Shown here: in pieces, positions 38,010 to 47,049 of the stretch | How positions within the stretch are numbered: position 1 is the stretch's first letter | Layout of the letters: every line of letters starts with the position of its first letter | Assembly: GCA_016195825.1 (NCBI GenBank) | Contig: JACPYV010000048.1 | Coordinates: forward strand, 1 to 52,068 | Length of the DNA stretch: 52,068 bases | Direction: 5' to 3' | Source of the DNA: Burkholderiales bacterium | GTDB lineage: Bacteria; Pseudomonadota; Gammaproteobacteria; Burkholderiales; Burkholderiaceae_C | Position numbers and translations under genes: made by a program | Notes under the pieces: model-generated | What the model saw: only the letters and a program-made list of their open reading frames with translations | The model's database searches: none | Told to the model about the DNA's origin: nothing

Positions 38010-39664
38010 TGCGCCGTGCCCTCCTGTTGTTGAGCTTCACGCTGCTGGCTGCCTGCGGCAAGCAGCCCGAGCCGACCGCCCCTGCCGCCGAAGCGCCGAC
38101 AACCGCCAGCGCCACGCTGCACGTGCTGGCGACCAGCGACCTGAAGGACGTCGAGCCGCTGGCTGCCCAGATCAAGGCCGCCACCGGCGTGGACGTGCAT
38201 TTTCGCTTCGGCGGCACGATGGAGAGCACGCAGGAGGTGCTCAGCGGCGACAGCGGCAGCGCGCCCAAGCCCGACGCGGCCTGGTTTGCCAACGCCAAAT
38301 ACCTGCTCAGCGATGCGGCCGGCCAGAGCAAGGTCAAGCTGCAGGAGAAGATCATGCTGTCGCCCATCGCGGTGGGCGTCAGCAAGAGCGATGCCGCCCG
38401 GTACGGCTGGGACAGGCCCGACGCTAAGCTGACCTGGGCCGACATCACGCGCGCCGCCAAGGCCGGCAAGCTGCAGTACGCGCTGTCCAACCCCGCCACC
38501 AGCAACCAGGGCTTCATGGCGCTGCTGGGCGTGGTGGCGGCGGCCGGCGGCAAGGGCGAGGCGCTGTCCGCGGCCGACGTGGACCGCGGCGCGATCGCCG
38601 ACTTCCTGAAGGGCTACCGCATCGTCGGCGACAACTCCACCTACCTCGCCGACCAGTTCATCAAGGGACAAGGCACCCGCGCCAACGCCTTCATCAACTA
38701 CGAGAGCTGGCTGCTGACGCTGAACGCCAGTGGCAAGCTGCGCGAACCGCTACACCTGATCTACCCGTTCGAGGGCGTGTCCACGGCCGACTACCCGCTG
38801 ATGCTGCTCAACGAGGCCCGGCGCGCCGACTACCTGAAGGTGGTCGAGTACCTGAAGGGCGACGCTGCCCAGCTGTGGCTGGCACGCCAGACGCTGCGCC
38901 GCCCGATGCGTGCCGAGCTGGCGGCGCAGGTGGCCGACATCCTGCCGACGCGGGGCTTCCAGGTGGAGCTGCCGTTCTCGCCGGACCGGCAATTGGCCGA
39001 CGGCCTGATCGACGCCTGCCTCAACGAGTTCCGCAAGCCCATCGCCAGCACCTTCGTGCTGGACACCAGCGGCAGCATGCAGGGCAAGCGGCGCGAGCAG
39101 TTGGTGGAAGCCATCCACTACCTGGCTGGTGCCGACGTGTCGCTGACCGGGCGCGTGGCCAAGCTGACCAACCGTGAGCGGCTGTGGTTCCTGCCGTTCA
39201 GCGACCGCGTGCGCGAGCCGGTGCCCTTCGAGATCCCGGCTGGCAGCAAGACGCCCAAGGGCGTGCTGCCCCAGGCCGACACCGAGGCCAAGCTGGCCGA
39301 GCTCAAGCGCGTGCGCGACGCTGCCGACGAGCTGAAAATGGCCGGAGGCACGGCGCTGTACGACGCGGTGCTGGCGGGGCTGCAGCACATGCTGGAGGAG
39401 CGCAAGCAACACCCCGAGTACCAGTACTCGGTTGTGGCCTTCACCGACGGCAAGAGCAACATGGGGCGCAAGCTGGAGGACTTCCGGCGCGCCTACGAGC
39501 AACTGCCCGAGGACGTGCGCGGCATCCCGGTCTTCATGGTGCTGTTCGGCGAGGCAGACGCCGGCGACCTCAAGGAGCTGGTGAACATCACGGGTGGCAA
39601 GGTGTTCGATGCGCGCAAGACGCCGCTGTATGCGGTGTTCAAGGATATTCGGGCGTATCAGTGA
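38006..39664 (+). CDS. Lipoprotein with solute-binding and VWA domains
   Basis: The 552-residue protein has a lipobox (LLAAC, C17), so it is a membrane-anchored lipoprotein. Residues about 36-325 form a solute-binding fold (LHVLATSDLKDVEPLAAQIK, AWFANAKYLLSD, SPIAVGVSKSD). A VWA domain follows from about 345, with a complete metal-binding MIDAS set: DTSGSMQG (D353), GGTALYDAV for the Thr, and FTDGKSN for the Asp. It should bind divalent metal and a protein partner. It is coupled to the first gene (4-nt overlap); the third starts 7 nt on. The pairing of two binding-fold proteins, one with VWA, upstream of TelA suggests a surface sensor complex. Confidence 0.82.
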   Translation: MMRRALLLLSFTLLAACGKQPEPTAPAAEAPTTASATLHVLATSDLKDVEPLAAQIKAATGVDVHFRFGGTMESTQEVLSGDSGSAPKPDAAWFANAKYLLSDAAGQSKVKLQEKIMLSPIAVGVSKSDAARYGWDRPDAKLTWADITRAAKAGKLQYALSNPATSNQGFMALLGVVAAAGGKGEALSAADVDRGAIADFLKGYRIVGDNSTYLADQFIKGQGTRANAFINYESWLLTLNASGKLREPLHLIYPFEGVSTADYPLMLLNEARRADYLKVVEYLKGDAAQLWLARQTLRRPMRAELAAQVADILPTRGFQVELPFSPDRQLADGLIDACLNEFRKPIASTFVLDTSGSMQGKRREQLVEAIHYLAGADVSLTGRVAKLTNRERLWFLPFSDRVREPVPFEIPAGSKTPKGVLPQADTEAKLAELKRVRDAADELKMAGGTALYDAVLAGLQHMLEERKQHPEYQYSVVAFTDGKSNMGRKLEDFRRAYEQLPEDVRGIPVFMVLFGEADAGDLKELVNITGGKVFDARKTPLYAVFKDIRAYQ

Positions 39665-39671
39665 GCGACGA

Positions 39672-40325
39672 ATGAACGGTCTTCTGAGATGGCTGAACGC
39701 ACCGGCCAACTGGTGCGGGCTGCTCGCCGCGACCGGCGTGCTGGTGCTGAAGGCGCTGGGCCTGCTGGGCGGCTGGGCGCTGGTGCTGGCGGCACTGGGC
39801 TACGGCGTGGGCCTGGCGACCGGTGCGCTGTGGTGGGGCTGGCCCAGCACGCGCGAGGACGCCTGGGAAGCGCTGAAGTTCGAGGACGAGGGCGACGCCC
39901 GCGAGGCCATGGGCCGGGCGTTGAGCGGCGTGCGCCGGCTGACCGAGCACAACCCCGGGCAGCGCATCCCCTTCGTGCTTGCGCAGCGCATCCAGCACCT
40001 GTGCGAGCGGCTGGAGGGCCTGCTGGACCAGTGGGAGCGCAGCAAGGGCCAGCTCAGCCTGCAGGAGACCTTCCATGCGCGCCACATCGCCATCAGCTAC
40101 CTGCCGCAGGCGCTGAACACCTACCTCAGCATCCCGCAGCAGTTCGCCACCACCAAGCTGCTGGCCAACGGCAAGACGGCACAGACCACCTTCGAGGGCG
40201 TGCTGGCCGAGCTGGAGATGAAAGTTGACCAGCTGGGCGACGACCTCGCCTCGCAGGACGCCCAAGCCTTCCTGCGCCACAGTGAATTCCTGAACCAGAA
40301 GTTCGGCAGCAAGGACACCGCATGA
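39672..40325 (+). CDS. XpaC-like membrane protein upstream of TelA
   Basis: The 217-residue product has two hydrophobic helices in the first 55 residues (WCGLLAATGVLVLKALGLLG and ALVLAALGYGVGLATGALWW), then a helical cytoplasmic domain. The stretch ARHIAISYLPQALNTYLSIP followed by FEGVLAELEMKVDQLGDDL resembles the XpaC family, whose genes sit beside TelA homologues (xpaC-yaaN) in Bacillus. I base this on motif order and the neighbour, so it is not certain. It overlaps telA by 4 nt (ATGA). Confidence 0.65.
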   Translation: MNGLLRWLNAPANWCGLLAATGVLVLKALGLLGGWALVLAALGYGVGLATGALWWGWPSTREDAWEALKFEDEGDAREAMGRALSGVRRLTEHNPGQRIPFVLAQRIQHLCERLEGLLDQWERSKGQLSLQETFHARHIAISYLPQALNTYLSIPQQFATTKLLANGKTAQTTFEGVLAELEMKVDQLGDDLASQDAQAFLRHSEFLNQKFGSKDTA

Positions 40326-41524
40326 ACACAACCACGACTACCGCCGCCCCCACCTTCACGCTGACCCCGCCCGAGGTCATCACACCCGTGCAGCCTGCTG
40401 CGGCCGTGGATGCCGTGCCGTTGAAGGCCGAGGTCGGCAGCCAGGTCGACGAACAGGTGCGCCGCTTCATCGAGGCGCTGGAGAAAGAAGACCTGCACAG
40501 CGAGCCCTTCAAGGCCAAGCTGGACAGCGCCTTCCAGCTGGGCCGCCAGGAAATCAGCATGGCGGCCAACCTGATGCAGGGCAGCCTGATGCAGCGCAAC
40601 TTCGTCGGCGCAACGGACACGCCGGCCTACAAGGCCATCGCTGCCATCCGCGGCCAGCTCGACGAGCTGAACCCGGGCAAGGAGGGCGACCTGTTGCAAC
40701 CGCGCAAGCTGCTGGGGCTGATCCCGTTCGGCAACAAGCTGGAGGCCTACTTCCGCAAGTTCGAGTCGGCCAGCTCGCAGCTGCAGACGGCCATGACCCA
40801 GCTCTACGCGGCCAAGGACGACATCCAGAAGGACGTCATCGACATCGAGGCCACGCGCGGCAAGCTGTGGGAGGCGATGCAGAACCTTGCCGCCGCCGCC
40901 CGCTTCGCCCGCACGCTGGACGCGCGGCTGGACAGCCTGGTGCAGCAGCTCAAACCCACCGACCCGCTGAAGGCCAAGGCGCTGGAGCAGGAAGTGCTGT
41001 TCTACGCGCGCCAGAACCTGGCCGACATCCAGACCCAGCAAGCCGTCTGCGTGAACGGCTACCTGGCGCTGGACGTGCTGAAGAAGACCGGCCGCGAAAT
41101 GATGATCGGCTGCGACCGCGTCGCCACCACCGGCATGAGCGCATTGGCGGTGGCGCAGACGGTGGCGCGCGCGACCGGCAACCAGATCGAGGTGATGAAG
41201 ATGCTGCAAGGCGTCAACACCACCATCGGCGACCTCATCAATCAGACCGGCACCGCGCTGAACCAGCACGTCGACGCGACGGCCGAGTTCTCGTCCAACC
41301 CCATGCTGGGCATCCAGCAGATCCAGTCCATGTTTGACCAGACCTTCCAGGCGATGGACGCGATGGACAACTTCCGCAGCAAGGCCATCGCGACGATGGG
41401 GACCAACAACCAGTTGATCCAAGAGCAATTGGCCCGCTCCGAGACCTACATCGACCGCGTGCGGCAGCAACAGGCCAAGGCGGCGGTGGCCGGGACGGCC
41501 ATCGACGGGCCCGTAAAGCTTTAA
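40322..41524 (+). CDS. telA: TelA-family (toxic anion resistance) protein
   Basis: The 400-residue protein is of the TelA/KlaA/YaaN family, linked to tellurite and other stress resistance with unknown mechanism. It has a disordered start, then an all-helical body: FGNKLEAYFRKFESASSQLQ, VIDIEATRGKLWEAMQNL and the conserved NQIEVMKMLQGVNTTIGDLI near the C-terminus. No membrane segment, so probably a cytoplasmic partner of the XpaC-like protein. It closes the operon; its stop overlaps the LysR stop on the other strand (TTAA at 41521-41524), leaving no room for a terminator. Confidence 0.9.
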   Translation: MNTTTTTAAPTFTLTPPEVITPVQPAAAVDAVPLKAEVGSQVDEQVRRFIEALEKEDLHSEPFKAKLDSAFQLGRQEISMAANLMQGSLMQRNFVGATDTPAYKAIAAIRGQLDELNPGKEGDLLQPRKLLGLIPFGNKLEAYFRKFESASSQLQTAMTQLYAAKDDIQKDVIDIEATRGKLWEAMQNLAAAARFARTLDARLDSLVQQLKPTDPLKAKALEQEVLFYARQNLADIQTQQAVCVNGYLALDVLKKTGREMMIGCDRVATTGMSALAVAQTVARATGNQIEVMKMLQGVNTTIGDLINQTGTALNQHVDATAEFSSNPMLGIQQIQSMFDQTFQAMDAMDNFRSKAIATMGTNNQLIQEQLARSETYIDRVRQQQAKAAVAGTAIDGPVKL

Positions 41525-42438
41525 GGATCAAGCCGGTCGGCCAGTCGCCCGGCCAGCCAGTCCATGAACACCCGCACCCGGCGCGGGGTGTGGCGGCGCT
41601 GGCTCAGCACGAGCCGCACCGGCAGCGGCGCAGCGTTGAAGCCGTCGAGCACCTGCACCAGACGGCCGTCGGCCAGCAGGTGGCGCACGCCCTGCAGGGG
41701 GAACTGCGCGACGCCAGCGCCCGCCACCGCGGCGGCTTGGTAAGCATCGGTGTTGTTGACGGTGACGCGGGACGGCAGCGTCAGCGTGCACTCCTGCCCG
41801 CCGGTGTCCACCCAGTCGAAGCGCGGGCGGCGGTCGGCCCAGCTCTGGCTGTAGTGCACCAGGTGGTGGCCTTGCGCGACCAGGTCGTCCGGCGTGGCCG
41901 GCGTTCCGTGCGCGGCGAGGTAGCCCGGGCTGGCCACATTGACCATGCGCATCTGCCCCAGCGGCCGCGCCACCAGCAGCGGGTCGTGCACCGCGCCCAC
42001 GCGCAGCACGCAGTCGAAGCCCTCCTCCACCAAGTCCACCCGGCGGTCGGTGCAGCTCAGCTCCACGGTCACACCGGGGTGGGCGGCCAGGAATTCCGGC
42101 AGCGCCGGCAGCACGGCGTCCAGCGCCAGGCGCACGGGCATGTCCACGCGCAGCCGGCCGCTGAGCTGCTGGTCTTGCTGGAACAGCGCCTCGATCTCGC
42201 CCGCGTCGGCCAGCAGCGCGCGGGCGCGTTCGGCCAGCAGCTCGCCGTCCGAGGTCAGGCTGACGCGCCGCGTGGTGCGCTGGAACAGCCGCGTGCCCAG
42301 CCTGGCCTCCAGCTCGCGCACGACCTGGCTGACGCGGCCCTTGGGCAAACCCAGCTCGTCGGCCGCCCGGCTGAAGTGGGCCAGCTCGGCCACCTGCAAG
42401 AAGACACGCAGCGCCGATAGATCCAGATTGGTCGACAT
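41521..42438 (-). CDS. LysR-family transcriptional regulator
   Basis: The 305-residue regulator has an N-terminal winged helix-turn-helix (about residues 8-65, FLQVAELAHFSRAADELGLP then VSQVVRELEARLGTRLFQRT) and a LysR substrate-binding domain. It is divergent from the SDR gene with a 90-nt gap holding the repeat ATTTCGCT twice, so it likely controls the SDR and itself. The N-terminus and length are normal. Confidence 0.93.
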   Translation of the reverse strand: MSTNLDLSALRVFLQVAELAHFSRAADELGLPKGRVSQVVRELEARLGTRLFQRTTRRVSLTSDGELLAERARALLADAGEIEALFQQDQQLSGRLRVDMPVRLALDAVLPALPEFLAAHPGVTVELSCTDRRVDLVEEGFDCVLRVGAVHDPLLVARPLGQMRMVNVASPGYLAAHGTPATPDDLVAQGHHLVHYSQSWADRRPRFDWVDTGGQECTLTLPSRVTVNNTDAYQAAAVAGAGVAQFPLQGVRHLLADGRLVQVLDGFNAAPLPVRLVLSQRRHTPRRVRVFMDWLAGRLADRLDP

Positions 42439-42451
42439 TCAGTTCACAGTC

Positions 42452-42502
42452 ATTTCGCTGTTGGCAACTTTATCCACATTAGTGAAAACAATAAATTTCG
42501 CT
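42452..42502. promoter_or_regulatory. Direct repeat in the LysR/SDR intergenic region
   Basis: ATTTCGCT occurs at 42452-42459 and 42495-42502, 43 bp apart (about four helical turns), each followed within a few bases by CAAC. LysR regulators usually bind two such sites between divergent genes. Which protein binds is inferred from position only. Confidence 0.4.
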
Positions 42503-42528
42503 CCGTCAACAACCCCACGGAGCACGGC

Positions 42529-43252
42529 ATGACTTCCACAACCCACCCCATCACCCTCATCACCGGCGGCAGCCGCGGCCTGGGCGCCCAGATGGCGCTG
42601 GCCCTGGCCCGCGACGGCCACGACATCGGTCGCACAGATCCAGGCCCTCGGTCGCCACGCGCTGGCCCTGCCGCTAGACGTGGCCGATGCCGCCGCCTTC
42701 CCGGCCTTTGCCGAGCGCGTACACGCGGGCCTTGCGGCCTGGGGCGCGCAGCGGCTCGACGGCCTCATCAACAACGCCGGCACCGGCGCCCACGCCAGCT
42801 TTGCCGAGACGACCTCGGCACAGTTCGACGACATGGTCGCCATCCACCTCAAGGGCCCGTTCTTCCTGACGCAGGCGCTGCTGCCGCTGCTCGCTGATGG
42901 CGCGCGCGTGCTGAACATCTCCAGCGGCCTGGCCCGCTTCACGATTCCCGGCTACGCCGCCTATGCGGCGATGAAGGGCGCGGTGGAGGTGCTAAGCCGC
43001 TACCAGGCCAAGGAGCTGGCCAGCCGCGGCATCCGCGTCAACACGCTGGCACCAGGTGCCATCGCGACTGACTTCGGCGGCGGCGCGGTGCGCGACAACG
43101 CGGAGCTGAACCGCTTCATCACCTCCGTCACAGCGCTGGGCCGGGTTGGCGAGGCCGAGGACATCGGCGGCGCCGCAGCCGCACTGATGCGCCCGGGCGC
43201 GGGCTGGATCACCGGCCAGCGCATCGAGGCCTCGGGCGGCATGTTCCTGTAG
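42529..43252 (+). pseudogene. Short-chain dehydrogenase/reductase, broken by a short internal deletion
   Basis: SDR oxidoreductases are NAD(P)-dependent. The first 33 residues (TLITGGSRGLGAQMALALA) carry the TGxxxGxG cofactor motif. After GHDI (ending at 42627) the frame changes by one base at 42628, and the protein continues from 42629 as VAQIQALGRHALALPLDVAD, with NNAG, ISSG for the catalytic Ser, YAAYAAMK for Tyr/Lys, and a normal C-terminus ending at 43252. Relative to the family, about 13-16 residues between GHDI and the second strand region are missing. So a roughly 45-50 bp deletion has shifted the frame. A truncated start downstream could not restore the Rossmann fold. Confidence 0.85.
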
Positions 43253-43256
43253 GCCC

Positions 43257-43286
43257 TGACGCATCCACCGGGCGGGGGCACGCGTA
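43257..43286 (+). promoter_or_regulatory. Candidate ECF-sigma promoter of the DUF4394 gene
   Basis: TGACGCATCC (43257-43266), then 16 nt, then CGTA (43283-43286). The same arrangement, TGATGCATCC then 16 nt then CGTA, precedes the SnoaL-like gene downstream. A GCATCC-type -35 and CGT-type -10 suggest an extracytoplasmic-function sigma factor; the sigma gene is not in the window. Confidence 0.5.
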
Positions 43287-43315
43287 TAAACCGTTCGCCC
43301 CCCCTTGGAGATGCC

Positions 43316-44188
43316 ATGACCCGCCACGTTCTCACCCTGGCCGCCATCGCCGCACTGCTCGCCGCCTGCGCCAGCGAGCCCATGGAACCCATGGGCCCGC
43401 CGGCCAAGGAAATGATCTACGCGGTGACGACGGCCAACGAGCTGATCCAGTTCAACGCCGGCCAGCCGCAGAAGACGCTGTCGTCCAAGGCGCTGACAGG
43501 TCTGGCCGCCGGTGACACGCTGCTGGGCATCGACTACCGCGTAGCCAAGGGCCAGTTGTTCGGCCTGGGTGCCAGCGGCCAGCTCTACCGCATCGACACC
43601 AGGACCGGTGCGGCCAGTGCCGTCGGCACGCCCAACGCGCTGCCCAAGGACGGCGTCACCGAGTGGGGCTTCGACTTCAATCCCACTGTGGACCGCATCC
43701 GCGTCGTCAACGACGCCGGCTACAACCTGCGCCTGCACCCCGACACCGGCGCCGTCATCGACGGCAACCCCAACGAACCGGGCGTGCAGTTCGACGGCCG
43801 CCTGGCCTACGACGCCGCGGATGTGAATGCAGGCAAGACGCCAGGCGTCGTGGCGGCCGGTTACACCTACAACAAGGACAACGACAAGATCACCACCAAC
43901 TATGCGCTGGACGGCCGCCAGGGCGTACTGGTGCACCAGGGCACGAAGGAGGGTGTGCAACCCGCCGTATCGCCCAACACCGGCCGGCTCTACACGGTCG
44001 GCTCGCTGGGCCTAGGCACGTTCGACCGGGCGACGCTGGACATCTCGGACATCTCCAACGCGGCCTACTCGGCGGTCACCACGGCGGGCAAGTCGGTCTG
44101 GTACCGCATCGACCTGGCCAGCGGTAAGGCCACGCGCATCGGCACCGTCGTCGGCGGCCCTGTGGTGGGCGCAGCCATCGAGCCCTGA
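43316..44188 (+). CDS. DUF4394 lipoprotein
   Basis: The 290-residue protein has a lipobox (IAALLAACAS), so it is probably a lipoprotein. The mature part is a beta-propeller-like DUF4394 domain: MIYAVTTANELIQFN, LLGIDYRVAKGQLFGLGASG, the GFDFNPTVDRIRVVNDAGYN motif and LAYDAADVNAGKTPGVVAAG, ending YRIDLASGKATRIG. The family has no known activity. It begins 64 nt after the broken SDR and has its own ECF-like promoter. The next gene has the same promoter type, which suggests joint envelope-stress control. Confidence 0.88.
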   Translation: MTRHVLTLAAIAALLAACASEPMEPMGPPAKEMIYAVTTANELIQFNAGQPQKTLSSKALTGLAAGDTLLGIDYRVAKGQLFGLGASGQLYRIDTRTGAASAVGTPNALPKDGVTEWGFDFNPTVDRIRVVNDAGYNLRLHPDTGAVIDGNPNEPGVQFDGRLAYDAADVNAGKTPGVVAAGYTYNKDNDKITTNYALDGRQGVLVHQGTKEGVQPAVSPNTGRLYTVGSLGLGTFDRATLDISDISNAAYSAVTTAGKSVWYRIDLASGKATRIGTVVGGPVVGAAIEP

Positions 44189-44215
44189 TGCATCCGCGGC
44201 GCGGCGGGGCGCGTA
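44186..44215 (+). promoter_or_regulatory. Candidate ECF-sigma promoter of the SnoaL-like gene
   Basis: TGATGCATCC (44186-44195) then 16 nt then CGTA (44212-44215), the same motif and spacing as before the DUF4394 gene. The first three bases are the stop codon of that gene, so the promoter sits directly on its 3' end. Confidence 0.5.
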
Positions 44216-44245
44216 AGCCGGGCTCCACCAACCCGGAGTGCTGAC

Positions 44246-44647
44246 ATGAACACCCCGACCGCGCTGATCCAGTCCCTCTACGCTGCCTTCGGTCGCGGCG
44301 ACGTCGAGGCCTTGCTGGCCGCCTGCACCGACGACGTCGACTGGCACATGCTGGGCAGCCTCGACCTGCCCTACATCGGCAAATTCCAGGGCAAGGCGGC
44401 GCTGCTGCGCTGGTTCGGCTGGGTGGCCGAGTTCGACGACATCCAGGTCTTCGAGCCGCGCGAGTTCTTTGCCGGCGACGACCACGTCACCGTGCTGGGC
44501 TGGGAGCGCACGCGCGCCAAGCCCGGCGGTGGCTTGTTCGAGACGCCCTGGGTGCACCTGTTCACGCTGCGCGACGGCCAGGTCGCGCGCTTCGTCGGGC
44601 TGTACGACACGGCCGCTGCCGAGGCGGCGCGCCGCGTCAAGGCCTAA
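44246..44647 (+). CDS. SnoaL/NTF2-like ketosteroid isomerase-type protein
   Basis: The 133-residue cytoplasmic protein has the NTF2-like fold: LIQSLYAAFGRGDVEALLAA, CTDDVDWHMLGSLDLPYIG, GKAALLRWFGWVAEFDDIQV and ERTRAKPGGGLFETPW. Family members range from isomerases to non-enzymatic binders, and the sequence alone does not say which. Its stop overlaps the catalase-like gene stop on the other strand by 4 nt (CTAA, 44644-44647). A SnoaL-like gene is a common member of singlet-oxygen/ECF regulons in Proteobacteria, consistent with the promoter motif. Confidence 0.85.
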   Translation: MNTPTALIQSLYAAFGRGDVEALLAACTDDVDWHMLGSLDLPYIGKFQGKAALLRWFGWVAEFDDIQVFEPREFFAGDDHVTVLGWERTRAKPGGGLFETPWVHLFTLRDGQVARFVGLYDTAAAEAARRVKA

Positions 44648-45621
44648 GCCGCCCCGCGCGCCTGCTGGCTGCTGAAGTAAGCCACCTTCCGCGCGCGCAT
44701 GACCTCGCCCAGCGGCCGGTGTGCAGCCAACGACTGCCAAGGGTCGAAGACACCCGCCTCGATCTGCGCGATGAAGCCGGCCTCGGCCGATGGTGCCGCC
44801 AGCAGCAGCTCGGCCACGTCGACGAAGGGCGCCACCGACTCGGGCCACTCGACGCTGGCGTCCTCCACCGGCGTACGCGCCTCATCGACGAAGAACTGGA
44901 GCTGCAGCCGGTACTTCAGTGGCGCGGCGGCGGCGTGGGCCGCGAGATCGCCGGCCCAATCACCGTTCACGTCGGCGCGCGGCTTCAGGCCGGTCGGCGG
45001 CAGCAGCCGAACCTTGACGGCCGCCGAGCCGCAACTGAGGGGCAGCGTGCTGGCGAAGGCCTCGGTCGCAAAACCGGTAAAGGGCTTGCCGGCCGTGGTG
45101 GCCAGCTTCTTGAGCTGCTTGACACCGCCCACCAGGCCGAAGGTCCTGAACACCCAGGCCAGCACCGCCGTCGGGCCGTGACCCGCAGCCAGCACCAGGC
45201 CGAAGAAGTGGCGGCTGTCGGGAAAGGCGAAGGCCGTCTGGTTGATGAGCGACAGGTCTTGATGGTCGGTGCGGCCACCGAGGGCCGAGTCGCCGTCGAC
45301 GCCGAAGACCCGCATCGCAAAACCGCGGATGTCGGGCCGGCGGTTGCTCTGCCGGTCCATCGCGCCGTTGGACAGGCGCACCCAGACTTCATGCTCACCC
45401 GGCGAAGCGAAGAGGCCGTGGCGGGCGTAATCCGGCAGGCCCTCCAACACGCGCAGCCGGCCGTGCACGGCGGCCACGGCCTTGCGGTGCAGCGCGCGGC
45501 CGGCGCCGAAGCGCTGGTCCTTGCGCCGCTGCATCTCGGTCATCGCCCGCACCGCGTCGGCGTGACGCTTGGCCTCGTCGGCCGCGATGACTTCCTTCCA
45601 TCCCGTGCCGACGCTGCCCAT
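44644..45621 (-). CDS. Catalase-like heme family protein
   Basis: The 325-residue protein matches the short catalase-related family: VHGRLRVLEGLPDYARHGLF with the distal-side VHG, VWVRLSNGAMDRQS, DIRGFAMRVFGVDGD, QDLSLINQTAFAFPDSRHFF and the C-terminal HRPLGEVMRARKVAYFSS. It is shorter than true catalases, and I do not see the RxxxTYxDTQ-type heme-ligand segment, so it may be a peroxidase or lack heme. It ends convergently on the SnoaL-like gene and lies 13 nt upstream of the transporter ATPase gene on the same strand. Confidence 0.82.
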   Translation of the reverse strand: MGSVGTGWKEVIAADEAKRHADAVRAMTEMQRRKDQRFGAGRALHRKAVAAVHGRLRVLEGLPDYARHGLFASPGEHEVWVRLSNGAMDRQSNRRPDIRGFAMRVFGVDGDSALGGRTDHQDLSLINQTAFAFPDSRHFFGLVLAAGHGPTAVLAWVFRTFGLVGGVKQLKKLATTAGKPFTGFATEAFASTLPLSCGSAAVKVRLLPPTGLKPRADVNGDWAGDLAAHAAAAPLKYRLQLQFFVDEARTPVEDASVEWPESVAPFVDVAELLLAAPSAEAGFIAQIEAGVFDPWQSLAAHRPLGEVMRARKVAYFSSQQARGAA

Positions 45622-45634
45622 GACCTGCTTCCCG

Positions 45635-46369
<735 letters not shown>

Positions 46370-46383
46370 GGCGAACTCGATGT

Positions 46384-47049
46384 TCAACGGATGATGGCGA
46401 TCTTCTTCTGCAGGCGGCGCACCAGTTGCGACAGACCGAAGCAGATGACGAAATAGACGACGGCGGCGGCGAGATAGGTCTCAACCGGACGGTTGAAATT
46501 CTTGCCCGCGACCTCGAAGCCCTTCAGCAGGTCGTACTCGCCGACGGCATAGACCAGCGACGTGTCCTGGAACAGGATGACGGTCTGCGTCAGCAGCACC
46601 GGCAACATGTTGCGGAAGGCCTGCGGCAGCACGACCAGCTTCATGGTCTGGGCATAGGTCATGCCCACGGCGTAACCGGCGTTGACCTGGCCCTTGGACA
46701 CCGACTGGATGCCGGCACGCATGATCTCGGAGTAGTAGGTCGCCTCGAACAGCGTGAAGGTGATGAAGGCCGACATCTGCCCGCCCAGCGGCCCGACCAG
46801 CTTGGGGATCAGCAGGAAGAACCACAGGATCACCATCACCAGCGGAATGGAGCGCAGCGTGTCAACGTAGATGGCGGCGGGCGTCGACAGCCAGCGGTGG
46901 CTGGACAGCCGCATCATGGCCAGGAGCGTGCCCAGGATGATGCCGCCGACCATGGACACCAGCGTCAGCTGGATGGAGAACCAGAAGCCCTTGGCGACGA
47001 AGCTCTGGATGACGGCCCAGTTGACGAAGGAATAGTCGAGATTCAGCAT
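46384..47049 (-). CDS. gltK: Amino-acid ABC transporter permease (GltK type)
   Basis: Inner-membrane permease of the same importer. The 221-residue protein has five helices and the EAA-type loop region ([19 protein letters not shown]) that contacts the ATPase. The ATG at 47049 shares a base with the gltJ stop (TGATG). Confidence 0.94.
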   Translation of the reverse strand: MLNLDYSFVNWAVIQSFVAKGFWFSIQLTLVSMVGGIILGTLLAMMRLSSHRWLSTPAAIYVDTLRSIPLVMVILWFFLLIPKLVGPLGGQMSAFITFTLFEATYYSEIMRAGIQSVSKGQVNAGYAVGMTYAQTMKLVVLPQAFRNMLPVLLTQTVILFQDTSLVYAVGEYDLLKGFEVAGKNFNRPVETYLAAAVVYFVICFGLSQLVRRLQKKIAIIR

